A DNA stretch of 64,000 bases from Congeria kusceri. Its lineage: Eukaryota > Mollusca > Bivalvia > Myida > Dreissenidae. Below the pieces are notes generated by a model, which ran no database searches, was not told where the DNA came from, and was given only the letters and a program-made list of their open reading frames with translations. The position numbers and the translations under genes were made by a program. Of this stretch, positions 1 to 30,900 are shown piece after piece. Position 1 is the stretch's first letter. Each line of letters opens with the position of its first letter. The stretch covers positions 50,404,181-50,468,180 of the forward strand of contig CM051025.1 in NCBI GenBank assembly GCA_027627225.1, in the 5' to 3' direction.

Positions 1-111
1 AAATCTGTGCTTTGTTAATGATGTATCTGTTGTGTTTTTTTTTGTTAGTACAGATATACATATTTTAATCTGTTATTAGTATGTTTGAAGTATTTCAAAT
101 TTATCTACCGG

Positions 112-395
112 CCCGGCTAGCTCAGTTGGTAGAGCGCTGGGCTGTCAATTCAGGGATCGTGAGTTCGAATCCCAGCCCTGCCACATAACTTGCATGGGCA
201 TTGGTCATGAACTTATTTCTACGGCCATTCTGCCCCTACCTCTGATTCAAGTAGGGCATTTGTCAGTTACATAAGTATGTGCACTTAATACTGGTAAACC
301 GCTTAGAGCGGCTAAGCTTCCCCAGGACAAGTGTGATTAGGTTAACTGACCGCCGTAATATGACTGAAATACTGTTAAAAATGGCAAAAAATACA
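112..395 (+). mobile_element. tRNA-derived SINE (tRNA-Asp-like head)
   Basis: Positions about 112-183 fold like a tRNA: a D arm with a good Pol III A box (TAGCTCAGTTGG), an anticodon arm with loop CTGTCAA (anticodon GTC, Asp) and a B box (AGTTCGAATCC). The acceptor stem pairs badly and the T stem has mismatches, so this is not a working tRNA. A unique-looking tail of about 210 bp follows with no Pol III T-run directly after the tRNA part, as expected for a SINE. It sits in the intron upstream of the first SRCR exon. The 3' boundary is a guess. Confidence 0.6.
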
Positions 396-638
396 AATTT
401 TGCATTATATGCTATTATGCCATTGCAATGCAGTTTAATCATATGATTATTAGTGCTGATACTATGATATTTGTAGCATGACATGTAACTGTCAAAAATG
501 CAAGTATCCGTTTATGATGGCAATCCAATTATATATTAATTTCCAATGAAAAAGTAGATTTGTTTAAAACAAAGGCTAGTTTGGTTTCATATTATACTGG
601 CTACACTCCACTAATATGCATCAATTCTCACCCTGAAG

Positions 639-16478
<15,840 letters not shown>

Positions 16479-16981
16479 CAGCCACACAATGTAGGATTTG
16501 ACATCTAGTGAAATACTGGTAATTTGAATCTCAAGCTTTAATATTGTGGAGATGTGGTTTCTGTGGAAGCGAAGTATGATGATCAGTTTAACCTTGGAAC
16601 CGACTGTCTAAGCTATTCTGTGACCTATGTCTAATCTTGACCTTGAGACGCTACTTAATGAAGCATTTTGGTGATACTGGATCATAGAACAAAGGAACAT
16701 GCTGCTGATCATGTGTGATGCTTATTAGCGTGTGGTTTTTCTTGTGCTCATATATAAAGTAAATACTTTCAATTTAAATTGTATTTAATACTACCAATTA
16801 CTAGGACGAAAATAAACCAAGATAAATGTACTGTTAATTACGTAATTTAACATGTGATTGTGGCGTGTGCATGTTGACCCATATAAACGTTATGTAATAG
16901 CATTATAAGTCAAAAGACAATATGAATTCGTGTTTAATGTTGTTATAGTTAGTTGTACAGTTGGTATGTAAATATACTTAC

Positions 16982-16987
16982 AATAAA
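16982..16987 (+). terminator. polyadenylation signal, SRCR gene
   Basis: AATAAA about 500 bp after the stop, the likely 3' end of the receptor mRNA. Another AATAAA occurs near 16810. Confidence 0.55.
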
Positions 16988-17125
16988 TGCTTGTACTAGA
17001 ACATATATTGGCGAGAGGTTTTCGCAGATGGTTTTTGCTTGTAATATATAGGATATTAAAACGTTTCTACAACATTGTTCTAGTCTGTTTTCAAATGTTC
17101 CCTTTGTAACACTAGTACATGTAAA

Positions 17126-17385
17126 CCAGGGCCCATATTTATAAAGATTCTTAAGCCATTCTTAACTTAAGTTGAACAGAAGTCAAAATTATAATTTGTG
17201 TTTAAAACACTATGCTTTGGAACATTTGCATGACTAATGCTAGATATTCATACACTTTTATGCAAATTATGTGTCAAAATCTTCAAGAAATGCATTACTT
17301 TGTCAGAAAAACCAATAATTAAATTTGAGAATTTTAAGATATTTCTTAATTTTCGACTAAGATTCTTTATAAATACCAGCCCTGG
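17126..17385. mobile_element. foldback MITE downstream of SRCR gene
   Basis: 260 bp with inverted ends CCAGGGCCCATATTTATAAA (17126) and TTTATAAATACCAGCCCTGG (to 17385), followed inward by AAGATTCTTA / TAAGATTCTT. No coding potential; flanking duplication not clear. Confidence 0.7.
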
Positions 17386-18867
17386 GGTCATATCCACAAC
17401 CTTCTATATAAAATCTAACTCAATATTTATGTGAAAGTTTCAAATAAAAGTTTCATTGTGAAAATCAATACATGCATTTGAAATATTGTGAAATATTAAA
17501 CATACGTTGATTCTTTACACGTATTCAAAGTTGACTTGAGGAATTTAAGAAATTTAACTATTCAATAGTCTTTTTTTACTACAGAGCTTTGTAACTGGCA
17601 CAGGAATGTCGCCCAATGAGTACGAAATGTCTCAGACTTAAACTTATTCTTTACTTTAAATATATAAGCCAATGTAATTCATAGCCGATATGTAACAACG
17701 GATTTGTGTGCCCCCAGGCATTAAGCATTGCACTTGTACGCCCGTCAGTACTTACGTACGTCACGAAATTTAGTGCGGATTTCGCTCAAACTTTTACAAC
17801 TGGAAACCCTTAATGTGTGATCGAGAATGAAGGAATTTTGGCAGAATTATGGCCTTTGTCATTTGTTTCCACTATACTGTAGAATAGATACTTCCCAACA
17901 AGTTTTCGACTCAGCTTCTCAACCCGTTTAACTGCTTGGAGGACTTCGATCAAAGTTTCCCAACGGAAGAACCTTAACTTGTAGGTGAGCGTAAAGATAG
18001 GAATTTCTTCTGCGGCCTATTTTGACAGAATTATGGCCCTTTGACATTTTTCCACTAGAAAATATATTAAAATAAATAGACATCCGAGTCAGTGACACAT
18101 CTAGTTAATAATAAAGTCCATGTGCGAGTGTAAACGTCGCATCATACCGCCTTCGAAACAGCAAATGTGGAGATAACATAATTACGTTATGTCAATTTTA
18201 TGCATAAACCTACCTTTCAATGAATGTTGAACTTTGACTTCCTTGGTTAAGCAAACAAAGAATAGTAAAGCCAACAAAAACACATTTATATAGAGATTAG
18301 CCATGAACCTTTTAAGGTCTGCAAAGGTGGGTAGCTATAACAACAGTATTTAAACCTGAATAAACTGTTGAAAAACAGTAGCGGACAATGATAACATAAG
18401 CAATACTACTACTATATTACTCCGACCTCGAGTTCATGACTTAAAACGTTTCAATTTATTCTGTATCTGGATTATGGACCGTTAAATTAAACACAGTGCG
18501 CTGTGTTTTGACAGTTTATTGCGTTTAAAACATGCTTGAAGGAATTTATATCCAGTGGAAATCAATACATTCGTATAGTAAACCAATATATATTAATGTT
18601 TACTTTATATAGATCTGTGAGTAAACATACTGGTAGGCCCTATGCATACGTTTATATCGTATAACGTGTACTCGGTCGATTTTGACTGAATGGGTTAACA
18701 TGCTTGAAAGGACTATCCGAGGTATGCAACCATTTTAAGACATGAATTTAGAATGTGAAAATATGCGTGCGATCATTATTAGCCTGAGGCGCATTTCTTA
18801 ATGCTTAGCAACACGTGATCAACAGACAATTGTGGCATTTAAAAACCACAGTGTATACCAACAGAAC
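17386..18867. other. intergenic; degraded repeat 17710-18080
   Basis: Between the two genes. A stretch starting GTGCCCCCAGGCATTAAGC (17710) resembles the left end of the element at 1603 and is followed by ATTATGGCCxTTGxCATTT blocks. The rest, including the presumed promoter of the downstream gene, shows no recognisable motif. Confidence 0.45.
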
Positions 18868-18979
18868 ATGCCTAGAAACCTCCAGATTCTGCTAGACAAC
18901 CAAAAGGCAGTGTATTTCCCGGGTGAAACTATAACCGGACGCGTACAGTTCGACGTGGATGAGGCTCTCAAAATAAGAT
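18868..18979 (+). CDS. ARRDC copy 1 exon 1 (start codon)
   Basis: ATG in context AGAACATGC, then PRNLQILLDNQKAVYFPG, the first strands of the arrestin N-lobe. The donor TGTAAGTAACC leaves in phase 1. The paralogue at 49365 starts at the same place, supporting this ATG. Confidence 0.87.
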
Positions 18980-21900
18980 GTAAGTAACCAGCTTTGTACT
19001 TAAAGTTTTGACTACATTTACATTGCAAAATATATTTGAGGCGTGTCGTGTGTAAACCGGGCTTAATGCATGTGCGTAAAGTGTCGTCCCGGATCAGCCT
19101 GTGCAGTCCGCAATGGCTGATACTAGACGACACTTTCCGCCTACAGTGGATTTATTTTTAGAATGAGACTTCCTTAAAACAGAAAATACCATATAACCGG
19201 AAAGTGCCGTTCTGGATTAGCCTGTGCGGACTGCACAGGCTAATTCGGGATGACACTTAACGCACATGCGTTAAGCTTGGTTTTCCCACGACACGCTTCA
19301 TAAAAAGATGCCTATTCCCAGATTGGAAAATTAAAAAAATTCAAAACAATTTGTAACATATTTTTAAAAAAAGAATAAAAGTACATTAAATGAAAGAAGC
19401 AAAATAATACTTCTGACACAGAGATAATTACATAGTGGACAAAACGGGACGACACATTCCGCTTTTATGGTATTTTCTGTTTCGAGGAAGTCTCCTCTAA
19501 ACATAAATCCACTGTAGGCGGAAAGTGTCGTCTTGTATCAGCCTGTGCGGACTGCATAGAAAGTGATCCGGGACGACACTTTAAGCACATTCATTAAGCC
19601 CGGTTTTCCCACGACACGCCTCATTTTTCATCATTTAAGCATATAATCGTTATACTAGAAAGCCCTACACATATCGAAGAAATGTTCTCGGACAGAAAAT
19701 CAATGTATCAGTGTACACAGCAGTTACCGAAACCCCTTGTATTTTTGTAAAAAATAATTTGAAATGGATTTTACCGAAATTTACCGAAACAATATGATAA
19801 ATAATGATTAAGTAACACTTCTATTAATACATAAGCGTTGAACATACGTTATATAAGGGAACATGTGTACACCATATAGGGCTAATTAGGAATAATTATG
19901 CAAAGCTCAGCACGTTACCGATTTTCCCGTAAATAAAGATGATGCGAAAGCCATACATGCTTGGCTTGAAAAACAGTCACATAATCAGTTCATATAGACA
20001 CTATAAATACCGTTATTTCAACATAAAGTTATAAGCTCAGATATACAGTAAGTGGACAAAAGTATTCGTCACAGTGGCGGCCATTTTGAATGTTAAATGC
20101 CTTGACGCATATTTTAAAACATGCATTTTGCTAAATAAACGAATACCTAATACGAAACTAGTACCTCAGTATTTAGTAATATGTCCCTTCAGACGAATGA
20201 CATTCTTAATTCTCCTTGGAATTGTTGAATACAAGCTCTGAATATACTTTATACTGATGTCCTGACATATGTATAACATTTTGTTGAAGAGATCTTCGGA
20301 TGTTTTAATATCATACACTTGAGTTTGTAATTTTCTTTTGATATACAACCAGACATTTTCAATAAAACTGAGATCCGGGAATTGAGCATTTCAGTCCATT
20401 ATTTGCAATATAATTTTGACAACATTGGCTCTGCGTACTGGTGCATTATCGTCCTGGAATAAATAATTATTTTCAGGGAAATGACGGGCAATAACTGGCC
20501 AAATATTGTTGTCTAAAATGTCAATGTATTTCTGGGCATTTATTATACCATCTACTCTAGTCAATGTCCCTACACCATAAAAACAAATGCGACCCCAAAT
20601 CATGACCTTAACTGGGCACTGTTCACGTCTGCTCACCAGGTCGGGCCTCTATCCTTCTTCGGGTTTTCGCCATACATAAATGCGATTATCCTGGCTTAAA
20701 CTTTCATCAGAAAATATCACATATTTCCACAAATTATTCACAGTTCTCCATCTTTTACCTCGACACCAAGACACCCTTTTCTTCCGATTCACTGTCTTAA
20801 TCACCACCTTCTTCCTATAAACAACTCGTCTAAATCCATGCAATTTTAATGTTCGTTTAACTGTCTTAGAACTCACAGTACTGTCGCTAGTTTGATTAAA
20901 AATTGCCGTTATTTCTCCAAGAGGTGTCTTTCGGTCCCTTTTTACTAACCTTTCAAGTTGCCGATAATCCCTGGGACTGATTAAACTTGGCCTCCCCGAT
21001 CATTGTGAATTTTCTTTATTTCCTCTTAGCTTGAATTTATTTATTATATAACTTACAGTAGTCCTAGGGTTTTTCAACAGTTTTGCAATTTCAGATGAAG
21101 TTTTTCCTTCCTGGTATAATGTAACAATAATATTTTTTACTTCTGGGGTCCCCTTTTCTACCCATGTTTAAATAAATAAACAATTCTACTTGTAAACAAA
21201 ACAGACGACAGGAAGTTGAAACAAATATAAACCTGGGAAAACTTAACATATTTATATCACATTGGTGTCATTATCTGACCGTCACATGATAGCTATAAAT
21301 AGGACATACTTTCAACTTTCAATTTCAACGCTACGCATCGTCGCCATTTTGATGAATACTTCTGTCCACCTACTGTAGGCCTAAGCGGATTTCGGTAATC
21401 ACGGGGATTTCGGCATTTCTACACAATCGCAAATTTACGTCTAAGGAAAAGAACTGTGTATTAATTTCTGCCCGACGAATGGCGCCACCTATACACTGTT
21501 TTTGGCAGAACGGTACTTCCTGAAATTTTCTAACTTACATTTCAAATTCTATCTCAGTTCCCAATCGTCTCTTTGAATGATTCGTATGAATCTTAAAATA
21601 TAAATTTTTCTTCTAAAATCTGAATGTTTTTAATAATAAATACCCAATAACTCATATAAAACTGGGCTTAGAAAAGATGGAACTTATGTCTATACAGATG
21701 CTATGCTGACTTTGTACATACAGACACGAGTAAGCAAGCGATGTACAAGAGTTTGTAGTAAACACTTAAGTAGTTTCAATGTACTGTAAGGCACTTTGGA
21801 AAAAAGAAAGAGTAGCTACAATAAAAAAAGAATCATCTAGAACCAAGAATTATGTTGTTTTTTTACCATGTAGAGGGTTGAAAGTACACACGAAAAGATG

Positions 21901-24900
21901 CAATTTGCAATTTGGAAGTTGGGACGTAATCATGCATGATGAATTTTTGGCAGGATATGTCCTCCATATTATATATTTACATTGCATAGGCATTTTAATA
22001 GGGAAGGGGTATGCATTCATATTCGTATGAACGCAATTCCGCATCACCGGCGTAGTAATACCTGTGTTCTATTTTTATGCAAATTATATTTCGACAATAA
22101 TATTTACATGAACTAAGATGTCTTATACTGTAAAATGTTATTCTTTTTTAAACGTTAAATTTTAACGTTTGATTAAATGTTTTTATAATTAATATTCATG
22201 AACATTTTGTTCAAGTTCTACTTCTACATTAATCAATTTGATTTTTTTTTCACTTTTGCTTGATAGTATTCTATCATGCAAGGTCAACAAGTGTTATTAT
22301 TAAACAAAGCCAATTCGCTAGCATGTACTATGTACATGTTATGGTAATTGAGGTAAACATTACTTTTCTTAGAAGCGACCATAGAAAATCTTCATGACGT
22401 AACATCGGTTCAAGAACGTAGCTTTAAAATGGATTTGAGTTCACATTGATGTGTCTATTTGCAAGATGCATGTAAATCGTCTAACTTATTGTGCATTTAT
22501 ATCACATTTAATTATGATGAATTGTTTAACATGTACAATAAGAAAAAAATGCATTTTGAGATTTATTTTAAAATGTTATCCTTTCTAAGACAAGTTATGC
22601 CCAGGCAAAGCAAAGAGCTTACATACGCCCGTGTGGATGCTATTGATCGATGACCCAGCTTACACGTCATCACTTGTTTAGTAATATCATTTGTGGATTG
22701 TTTTGCATTTTTTGTCGCCGAGTGAAAATGTGGATACTAGTCTATGGTGTGGATTTAAAGCATTTACCCAGTAAACAATTTTAGGTGTTGTAAACGACTT
22801 GAAGACGTTTTTTTCTTAATATTAGGAAAACGTCAAATCCGTTACATTTTGAAAACTGTGAACAACTTTTTTTTATGAAAACGTTTTGCTTTTTCGTTTG
22901 GCAAACGTAGAGAAAACGCTAAATATACGTTTTCTTAACGGGTTTAAAACGTTCTATAAACGCTGTGGTTCTATGTGGTAAGATTTTTTATATATAACAT
23001 GTTGTGCGAACGTTGAAAAAGCGCCGTAAATACGTTTTCTTAACGGTAATAAAACGTTGTATAATCGCTGTGGAGGTAGGACTTTTTTATATACCACGTA
23101 AGCAAGACGTCTACACAAAGATGTAACGACGACAACAAAAAAGTACGTAAAACGTTTTTCTGTCCGAAGTTAGTAGGAAAGCGTCAAATCCGTTACATTT
23201 TGAAAACTGTGAAAAACTTTTTTTTATAAAAACGTTTTTTTATCAAATCGTTTGCTTTTTCCTTTTGCGAACGTCGAGAGAGGCTGTACATACGTTGTCT
23301 TAACGGGAATAAAACGTTGTATAATCGCTATGGAGGTAAGACGTTTTATATGGCACGTTAGCAAGACGTCTACACAACGATGTAGCGTGTTCAATGTTTT
23401 TTTGTCAGAGGTTTTCTTTTTCGCCCAAGGCTGTTCATGTACTCTTAAACGAAAATCGTTCAACATTTACATATCCTTCATTTGATTTGCAAAATAATTT
23501 ATTATGCAAATATACACTTATTGTACATATAAAATTATATATGCTAATGGATATATTGAGAATACAATTATAATGACCATATCTTAATACCATACATTTT
23601 TCATCACGTAAACTCTTTTGTGTGTGTTTGTGTTTGCATTGTAGCTAATTGTTATTCTAACATTATATATTATCTATTTGACACACATTATTTTCATCAT
23701 AAAGAAGATCTACACTCAAGTCACACAACTATACAATTATACGCTTTTTTTTATTTGTCTTTCTTATTGTTAGTTTCTCGTCCGGTCTTAGTTTGCTCAC
23801 ATACTCATGCGCCTGCACACAATAATAATGTTTGATTATGCTAGTTTAATTTAATGTTTATTTGTGTAAGCTGCATGCAAGGCAAAACTATCCTGCCTAG
23901 ATATAATTAGTTTTTAGCATCGTTAATCTCTACCAGCAAAATCTGTGTTAAATTTAAATTCTTGTACAACTTATATATACCTACATGTATATTTTTTTTT
24001 TCTTTTTTCTTTTTCCCCCAAATCTGTTCTTGTACGCTTGAACGAAAATCGTCAACATTTACATATCCTTTTTCATAGCTTACCTGTGACACTATGCTTA
24101 CGCCACTTCATCTTTACCATCATTGCTCGCCTGTCACCATCTGCTCGATTCTGAACCCTTCGATAATGGTTCCTACTCATTTTCACTACCCCAGCCAGGC
24201 AAAAAGACGTTTCAATGTGGTCGATTCATGTGCTGCTAAACTCAAACCCATCAATTTCACACTGCTTTTATACCTTGCTTTCTATTTGTTTTGGAACTCG
24301 AGCTCATCATGGTTCATAATTCTTACATATAAACAGTCTTCGCATACCGCTGCAAAGATTGCCCGCCTATGTGCTCTCCGTTGCAAGTACTGCATTTCTC
24401 CCAGCGCCATTCGCAACTCACAGTTCACCACGTTTTGCATTCTAGCATTATTCTATGTCGACTTCTTCGTATGGATCACCATTATCACACTTCAGCTTTT
24501 AGGTGACGTTCATCCCAACCCTGGACATATATCGCAAAGAGGATACTCCTCTGCATCTTCTTGTGATAAGACACCTCCTTATTCGACTTAAGCCATATTT
24601 CGAACCATCTGTCGTTTGTTCATTATAATGTCCAAAGTATCTCTCAAAAACTTGATCTTCTCCAAGCTGAATTGGCTGATTTTGATATCCATGCTTTCTC
24701 GGAAACTTGGCTTCATCATGGCATTGACACCAATGATTTGGCTCTTGCAAACTTCAGTCTTCCGGAAAGGAAAGATCGAACTAACAACCCATACGGCGGT
24801 GTTATTATTTATGTCAAAAACAACATTCACTACGTTCGAAGACCAGACCTTGAAATAAATGGTATTGAGAATATTTGCATTGAGCTTTATGTCCACAAAA

Positions 24901-27900
24901 AGAGGATTCTGTTTGGTACATTCTACAGGCCGCCTTCTGCGAACGACACTTCACTAGAAGATCCTATACATCTGGCTGTTGACACTGGTTTAGACAATAT
25001 CATTGTCACGGGATACTTCAATTGAGATATTCTCAAACCTCATTGTTTATTAAGTCACTAATATCTGCAGACAATTTAACTTTTATCAGTTTTGAAACAC
25101 CCACGCATTTTACAGAAAACAGTTTTTCCTTGATCGATATTGTGCTTTTTCACAATAAAAATAGCCTCCTGGATTGTTCTGTTGGTGATCCGTTCCTGAA
25201 CCAACCTGTTCGATATCATTGTTATATGTATACTTTTCTCAAATTCACAAAACCACGCACGCATGCATTTCAGCAACTCATATGGTTATATGACCGTGGT
25301 AACTTAAATACTCTACGTCAGAAAGTTTCTTCTTTTGATTGAGATTCCTGTGTGGATGATGACATAAACACATACGCTGACAACTTAACAGCCAAAATTT
25401 ATTAAATATAGCACAAGAATGTATCACTTCTAAAACAGTAACAGTACTTCCTTCTGAACCTCCTTGGTTAAACTCGTTTATCAAATGCAAAATTAGAAAG
25501 AGAACACGACTTTACAGAAAAGCTAGACTCAGTAACAATAATTCAAGCTGCGAAAGGTTTAGACATTTTAGAAACGAAGTCATTATACTTATCCGAATTG
25601 CAAAAGAAGATCACATTAACCAACTTGCCTCAAAACAAAATTCAAACACGTCAACTTCACGGTCTTGGTGGACAACACTCAAGCAATTTATTAAGCCTGA
25701 CCGTAGCTCTGCAATCCCCCACTCCGTACAGGTAACACAGTTTTTACTTCAAATGATTAAATGGCACACACACGATCTGCCTCTTATCTATAAACCACAT
25801 TATCTCTTTCATTATCTCTTTCATTATCTCTTTCATTATCTCTCTCTAAATCAGGTGTTGCATAAGTGTTACAGGTTGCTTCTCCGTTGTTTTTTTCATT
25901 ATATACATTTTTTTTTCATTTGTCTAATCTTTCTTGTTACCAATTCTCTCTGTACTAAGATATTTTCTAATTGACCCTTATTATCCACTACATATTTACA
26001 TTTCATCCTTCAGCCGCTCATTCACAGTGTACATGACGTACAAGCGTGTGACGTAGATAGAAAGTTTATCAAGTACACATCATTTGAATAGTTCTTGAAT
26101 TGGTGAAAGGCTAGCATTAGGGTCTGTGATTGTGAAATAATTTAAACTAAGTTTCTATAGACCCTAAATGCAATATCAACAGTTATTTGGAATTGAATTA
26201 TGGATTATATATATTTTATGGATATTATTGCATTATATAAGGTAAGTTAGGACTAGATAATTGTGTTCGCATTAAAAACTTGTCGTTTGGTTTGATCAAA
26301 ATATAATTGATTTACGGACAAGTGAAGAACTGTTTTTCTTGACGATTGCATAGATCTATTTAAAAACAAAATGACAACAGTATTGAGCTATGTACCTTTG
26401 TGATCGCATGTTGCTTGAACATTTATCGAGTGCTGCCGTTTTCTGTTGACAAATGTCGGCTCCTGTTCTGGCCCCGGGGCAATTATTCGAACATGGGTGC
26501 CGTCTATGCACCCGACGACACATGGCATCCCACGAAATGAGTAAAAATTGTTTTGTGCGTCCTTTAGTTCGTCGTCCGACGTCGGAAAGCGTATCGTCCT
26601 GTCTTTTAGGTCTAACAAAGCGTCAGTCACAGCCGTCACAACCCTTGACACAGTGGCAACATTTACCCCAAAAGTGTCCCCTATCAATTGCAGGAAGTTT
26701 CCCGAAGCATAAAACCTTAGCGCAGTCATTATCTGTTGCCGCGGTGTCAATGGTTGGTTGCGTCTGGTACGTCTTTGTAGTCTTTGTCCTATTAATTCCT
26801 CTAGTCTATCAATACTTGTTGTCGAAAATCTGTACCGTCTCCGTAGTTCGTTGTCGTCAAAATCCGTTAATTGTCTGTTTACTCGTCGAAATTGTCTAGG
26901 TCGTCGATGGTTAGCGTCTAGAATGTCGGCCATTTTGTCTTAGTTACCTCGCAGTTACCAGTACTTACCCAGCTACTGTAGCAAACAATTTACCAAATTT
27001 TATACAAACGCTTACCAACAAGTAACCAACTTGTAACCGCCGGTATGTGGTTAACCTCTGGTTAAACTGTTTATACAATTGGGTGCAGCTAGTAATATCA
27101 TAACGCTTTTATTCTTGTTTAATCGAGCCTCTTTACACATACATAATCATGAATTTATAACAAAACCGGAGAGAGACTTTATAAGCTTAAAGCTTTCGTC
27201 TTGATTCCGTTGCCTCATTACACATGTTGTATTGTATTGTGTCCTCCATATATTACTGAATCTGTATATATTGGGCAATAAATATGTTTGAACTAACAGC
27301 CATCTGTGCTCAGGTTTTTCAAAATATTTAGGCAAATGTTGACCGTTATTTAACTTCACGCAGCAAATTAGCATATTTTTTTGTATCAAAATTGTACAAT
27401 AAATACTGGGACCCATAATTATGATGTGTTGGTTTTATACGGACTAAATTGTAAGCCTAGCCAAACATAGGACAGGCGCTGACATAACAGTAACCAATAC
27501 ACTGAAATAAACCAAAAGTAATTAAGACCAGGTAATTCATCCAAAAAAACTGTTGATAGATTTAAATATTAATATTGGCATCCAAAAATGTTTGCCATAA
27601 CATTTTAGATCATGTAATATACATTTATGTGTTTTAAAGTGCTGATTGCAAAACCAATGTTCTATAAAAAAAAAAAAAAAAAAAAATCGCAATCCTACAT
27701 ATATTTAAGTGATAAGCGATACAAATAGATACGATACGATACGATACTTGCTCCCAAATAGAAAACAAAATGAAAGTAAAATACCACAAAAAATAAGTGT
27801 CATGTTCTTTTAAATTTAAAAGTTCTCCATCAGATATTGTCTTAAAAAGCCAAAAATGCTAAAATTATTTACAACAAGAAATTCTATGGGGATATTAATA

Positions 27901-30900
27901 AAATAAAATAGCCAATCGTGCTAATTATGTACACCAAGGAATTCTAAGATGTCAATCAAAATCTGAAAATGAATTTCTGTTTAAACTAGACTGGTCAGAA
28001 AGGCATGATATTTTGTGCCGTCTAGCAAACGTCTGCGTTTTTTGGATTCTGCCTCCTTGTTGAGACAACTCAATTGGTGGTGGGTTTTCTAAAGCCTCTT
28101 CGTCCCCACTTGCTGCCTGCCTAGAACCGGCGACTACTGCATCTATAGCTGGCGGAATGACTTCATTTTCAAATGAGAACTCTTTTCATCGTTGGAAACG
28201 CATTCAAGAGTACGCCTTATTTCCCATTGCAATCGCCTCCGTGCACCCGCTTCTAACCGTCTTGATTTAGGAGGCATGTTCACTGAAGAAATATTAATAA
28301 TCTGTATGACGTTCACGTAAATGAAACGTTTGTGAAACAGCTTAACCTATCTTGTGAGAAAAACCTTGATAGGTGCAAAGTTATAATGATTTATTTATAA
28401 TAATTTATGTGAAGATACTTTCTTAAAGACGTTAAAGTAGTTTTGCAAATTTTTTCGGTGTTTAACATTTGAGAAAAAGTAATATTTAAAGTAGAAAAGC
28501 TGTTGGTTTCATATTTTTTTGCAAATTCACTTACTTTGATATGACGTTTATATTTTCAAGACGTTTGGAAAAAGTACCCTTTACAAGTACAATACGTTGA
28601 GTGAAATCGTAAGGTTAACATTCACAAGACGTTCGGAAAATTATATATAGGATGTTTATAAGACGATGGGAAAATCGTTAATTTTACGTTTACAAAACGT
28701 TCGAAAACTCATAATGTTTACAATGTCAAGACGTTGGAGAATCGTTAATTTTTCGTTTATAAGACGTTAAAAAAATATAAATAATACGTTTACAAGACGT
28801 TTAGAAACTCGAACTTATACAATGACGTTAACAAGACCTTGGGACAATCGTTAATTTTAAAAAGTTCGGAAAATTATAAATAACACGTTTATAATGACAA
28901 GGCCGTACGTGGGAAAATCTTTAATTTTACGTTTACCAGATGCTCATTAAATTTTTAATATAGCATTTAAAAGACGTTGGGAAATTTGTTAATTTAACGT
29001 TTACAAGACGTTCGAAATATTATCAATATTTACCTTTTCAAGATGTTTGGAACATCGTTCATTTAAGATTTACAGGACGTTCCGAAAATAGTAGCAGTTC
29101 GTTTACCAGACGTTGTAAAATTTAATATTTCACGTTTACAAAACGGTTGGACAACCGTACATTTTACGTTAAGAAGACGTTTGGAAAAGTGTTCATTTTA
29201 TGTTTACACTATTACTTTTACTAAATGTTGGAAGATGAAAACTTGAAAACAGTCTTGGAGTATAACTTTTGAAGCTGCTGTTATGCGGCGTTATATTTAT
29301 TAATATAGTATGGTCATTTTGATTACACTTGTCTGCAGTGACGTAATTGTTAGAATGAATTATTCTACATGTGTATATTGGCAGAATTATGGTATTTCAC
29401 ATAATTCACTCCTGAACTAAGACGTGTAGCAAACGAATGCCTAAATATATCCCATAATTACTTTTTCGAAACATTTTACGTGGCTTTAAGCAGCGTTTTC
29501 AAACCTACGTAAACAGACATGAAATATTTTAACGTACTCAGCGTTTTCAAACCTACCTAAACATACATGAAATATTTTAACGTACTCAGCGTTTTCAAAC
29601 ATACCTAAACATACTTGAAATATTTTAACGTACTCAGCGTTGTCAAACCTACCTAAACATACATGAAATATTTTAACGTAACTCAGCGTTTTCAAACCTA
29701 CCTAAACATACATGAAATATTTTAACGTACTCAGCGTTTTCAAACCTACCTAAACATACATGAAATATTTGAACGTACTCAGCGTTTTCAAACCTACCTA
29801 AACATACATGAAATATTTTAACGTAACTCAGCGTGTTCAAACCTACCTAAACATACATGAAATATTTTAACGTACTCAGCGTTTTCAAACCTACCTAAAC
29901 ATACATGAAATATTTTAACGTACTCAGCGTTTTCAAACCTACCTAAACATACATGAAATATTTTAACGTACTCAGCGTTTTCAAACCTACCTAAACATAC
30001 ATGAACTATTTTAACGTACTCAGCGTTTTCAAACCTACCTAAACATACATGAACTATTTTAACGTACTCAGCGTTTTCAAACCTACCTAAACAGACATGA
30101 AATATTGTAACGTACTCAGCGTTTTCAAACCTACCTAAACATACATGAAATATTTTAACGTACTCAGCGTTTTCAAACCAACCTAAACATACATGAAATA
30201 TTTTAACGTACTCAGCGTTTTCAAACCTACCTAAACATACATGAAATATTTTAACGTAACTGAGCGTTTTCAAACCTACCTAAACATACATGAAATATTT
30301 TAACGTAACTGAGCGTTTTCAAACCTACCTAAACATACATGAACTATTTTAACGTACTCAGCGTTTTCAAACCTACCTAAACATACATGAAATATTTTAA
30401 CGTAACTGAGCGTTTTCAAACCTACCTAAACATACATGAACTATTTTAACGTACTCAGCGTTTTCAAACCTACCTAAACATACATGAAATATTTTAACGT
30501 ACTCAGCGTTTTCAAACCTACCTAAACATACATGAACTATTTTAACGTACTCAGCGTTTTCAAACCTACCTAAACATACATGAAATATTTTAACGCAACT
30601 CAGCGTTTTCAAACCTACCTAAACATACATGAAATATTTTAACGTACTCAGCGTTTTCAAACCTACCTAAACATACATGAAATATTTTAACGTAACTCAG
30701 CGTTTTCAAACCTACCTAAACATACATGAAATATTTTAACGTACTCAGCGTTTCAAACCTACCTAAACATACATGAAATATTTTAATGTAACACAGCGTT
30801 TTCAAACCTACCTAAACATACATGAAATATTGTAACGTACTCAGCGTTTTTTAACCTACCTAAACATACATGAAATATTTTAACGTAACTCAGCGTTTTC

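Noticed and set aside
112..184. Functional tRNA-Asp gene
   Set aside because: Anticodon loop and both promoter boxes are good, but the acceptor and T stems do not pair; a SINE head explains it better.
560..638. ATG at about 560 as the start of a short SRCR protein
   Set aside because: It lies before a good acceptor at 637-638 that gives phase 1, as in all other SRCR exons, and the resulting half-domain would lack its N-terminal cysteines.
24094..24591. Independent membrane protein before the LINE endonuclease
   Set aside because: Its end carries the LINE motif GDVHPNPGH, so it is the LINE ORF2 leader, broken by a stop.
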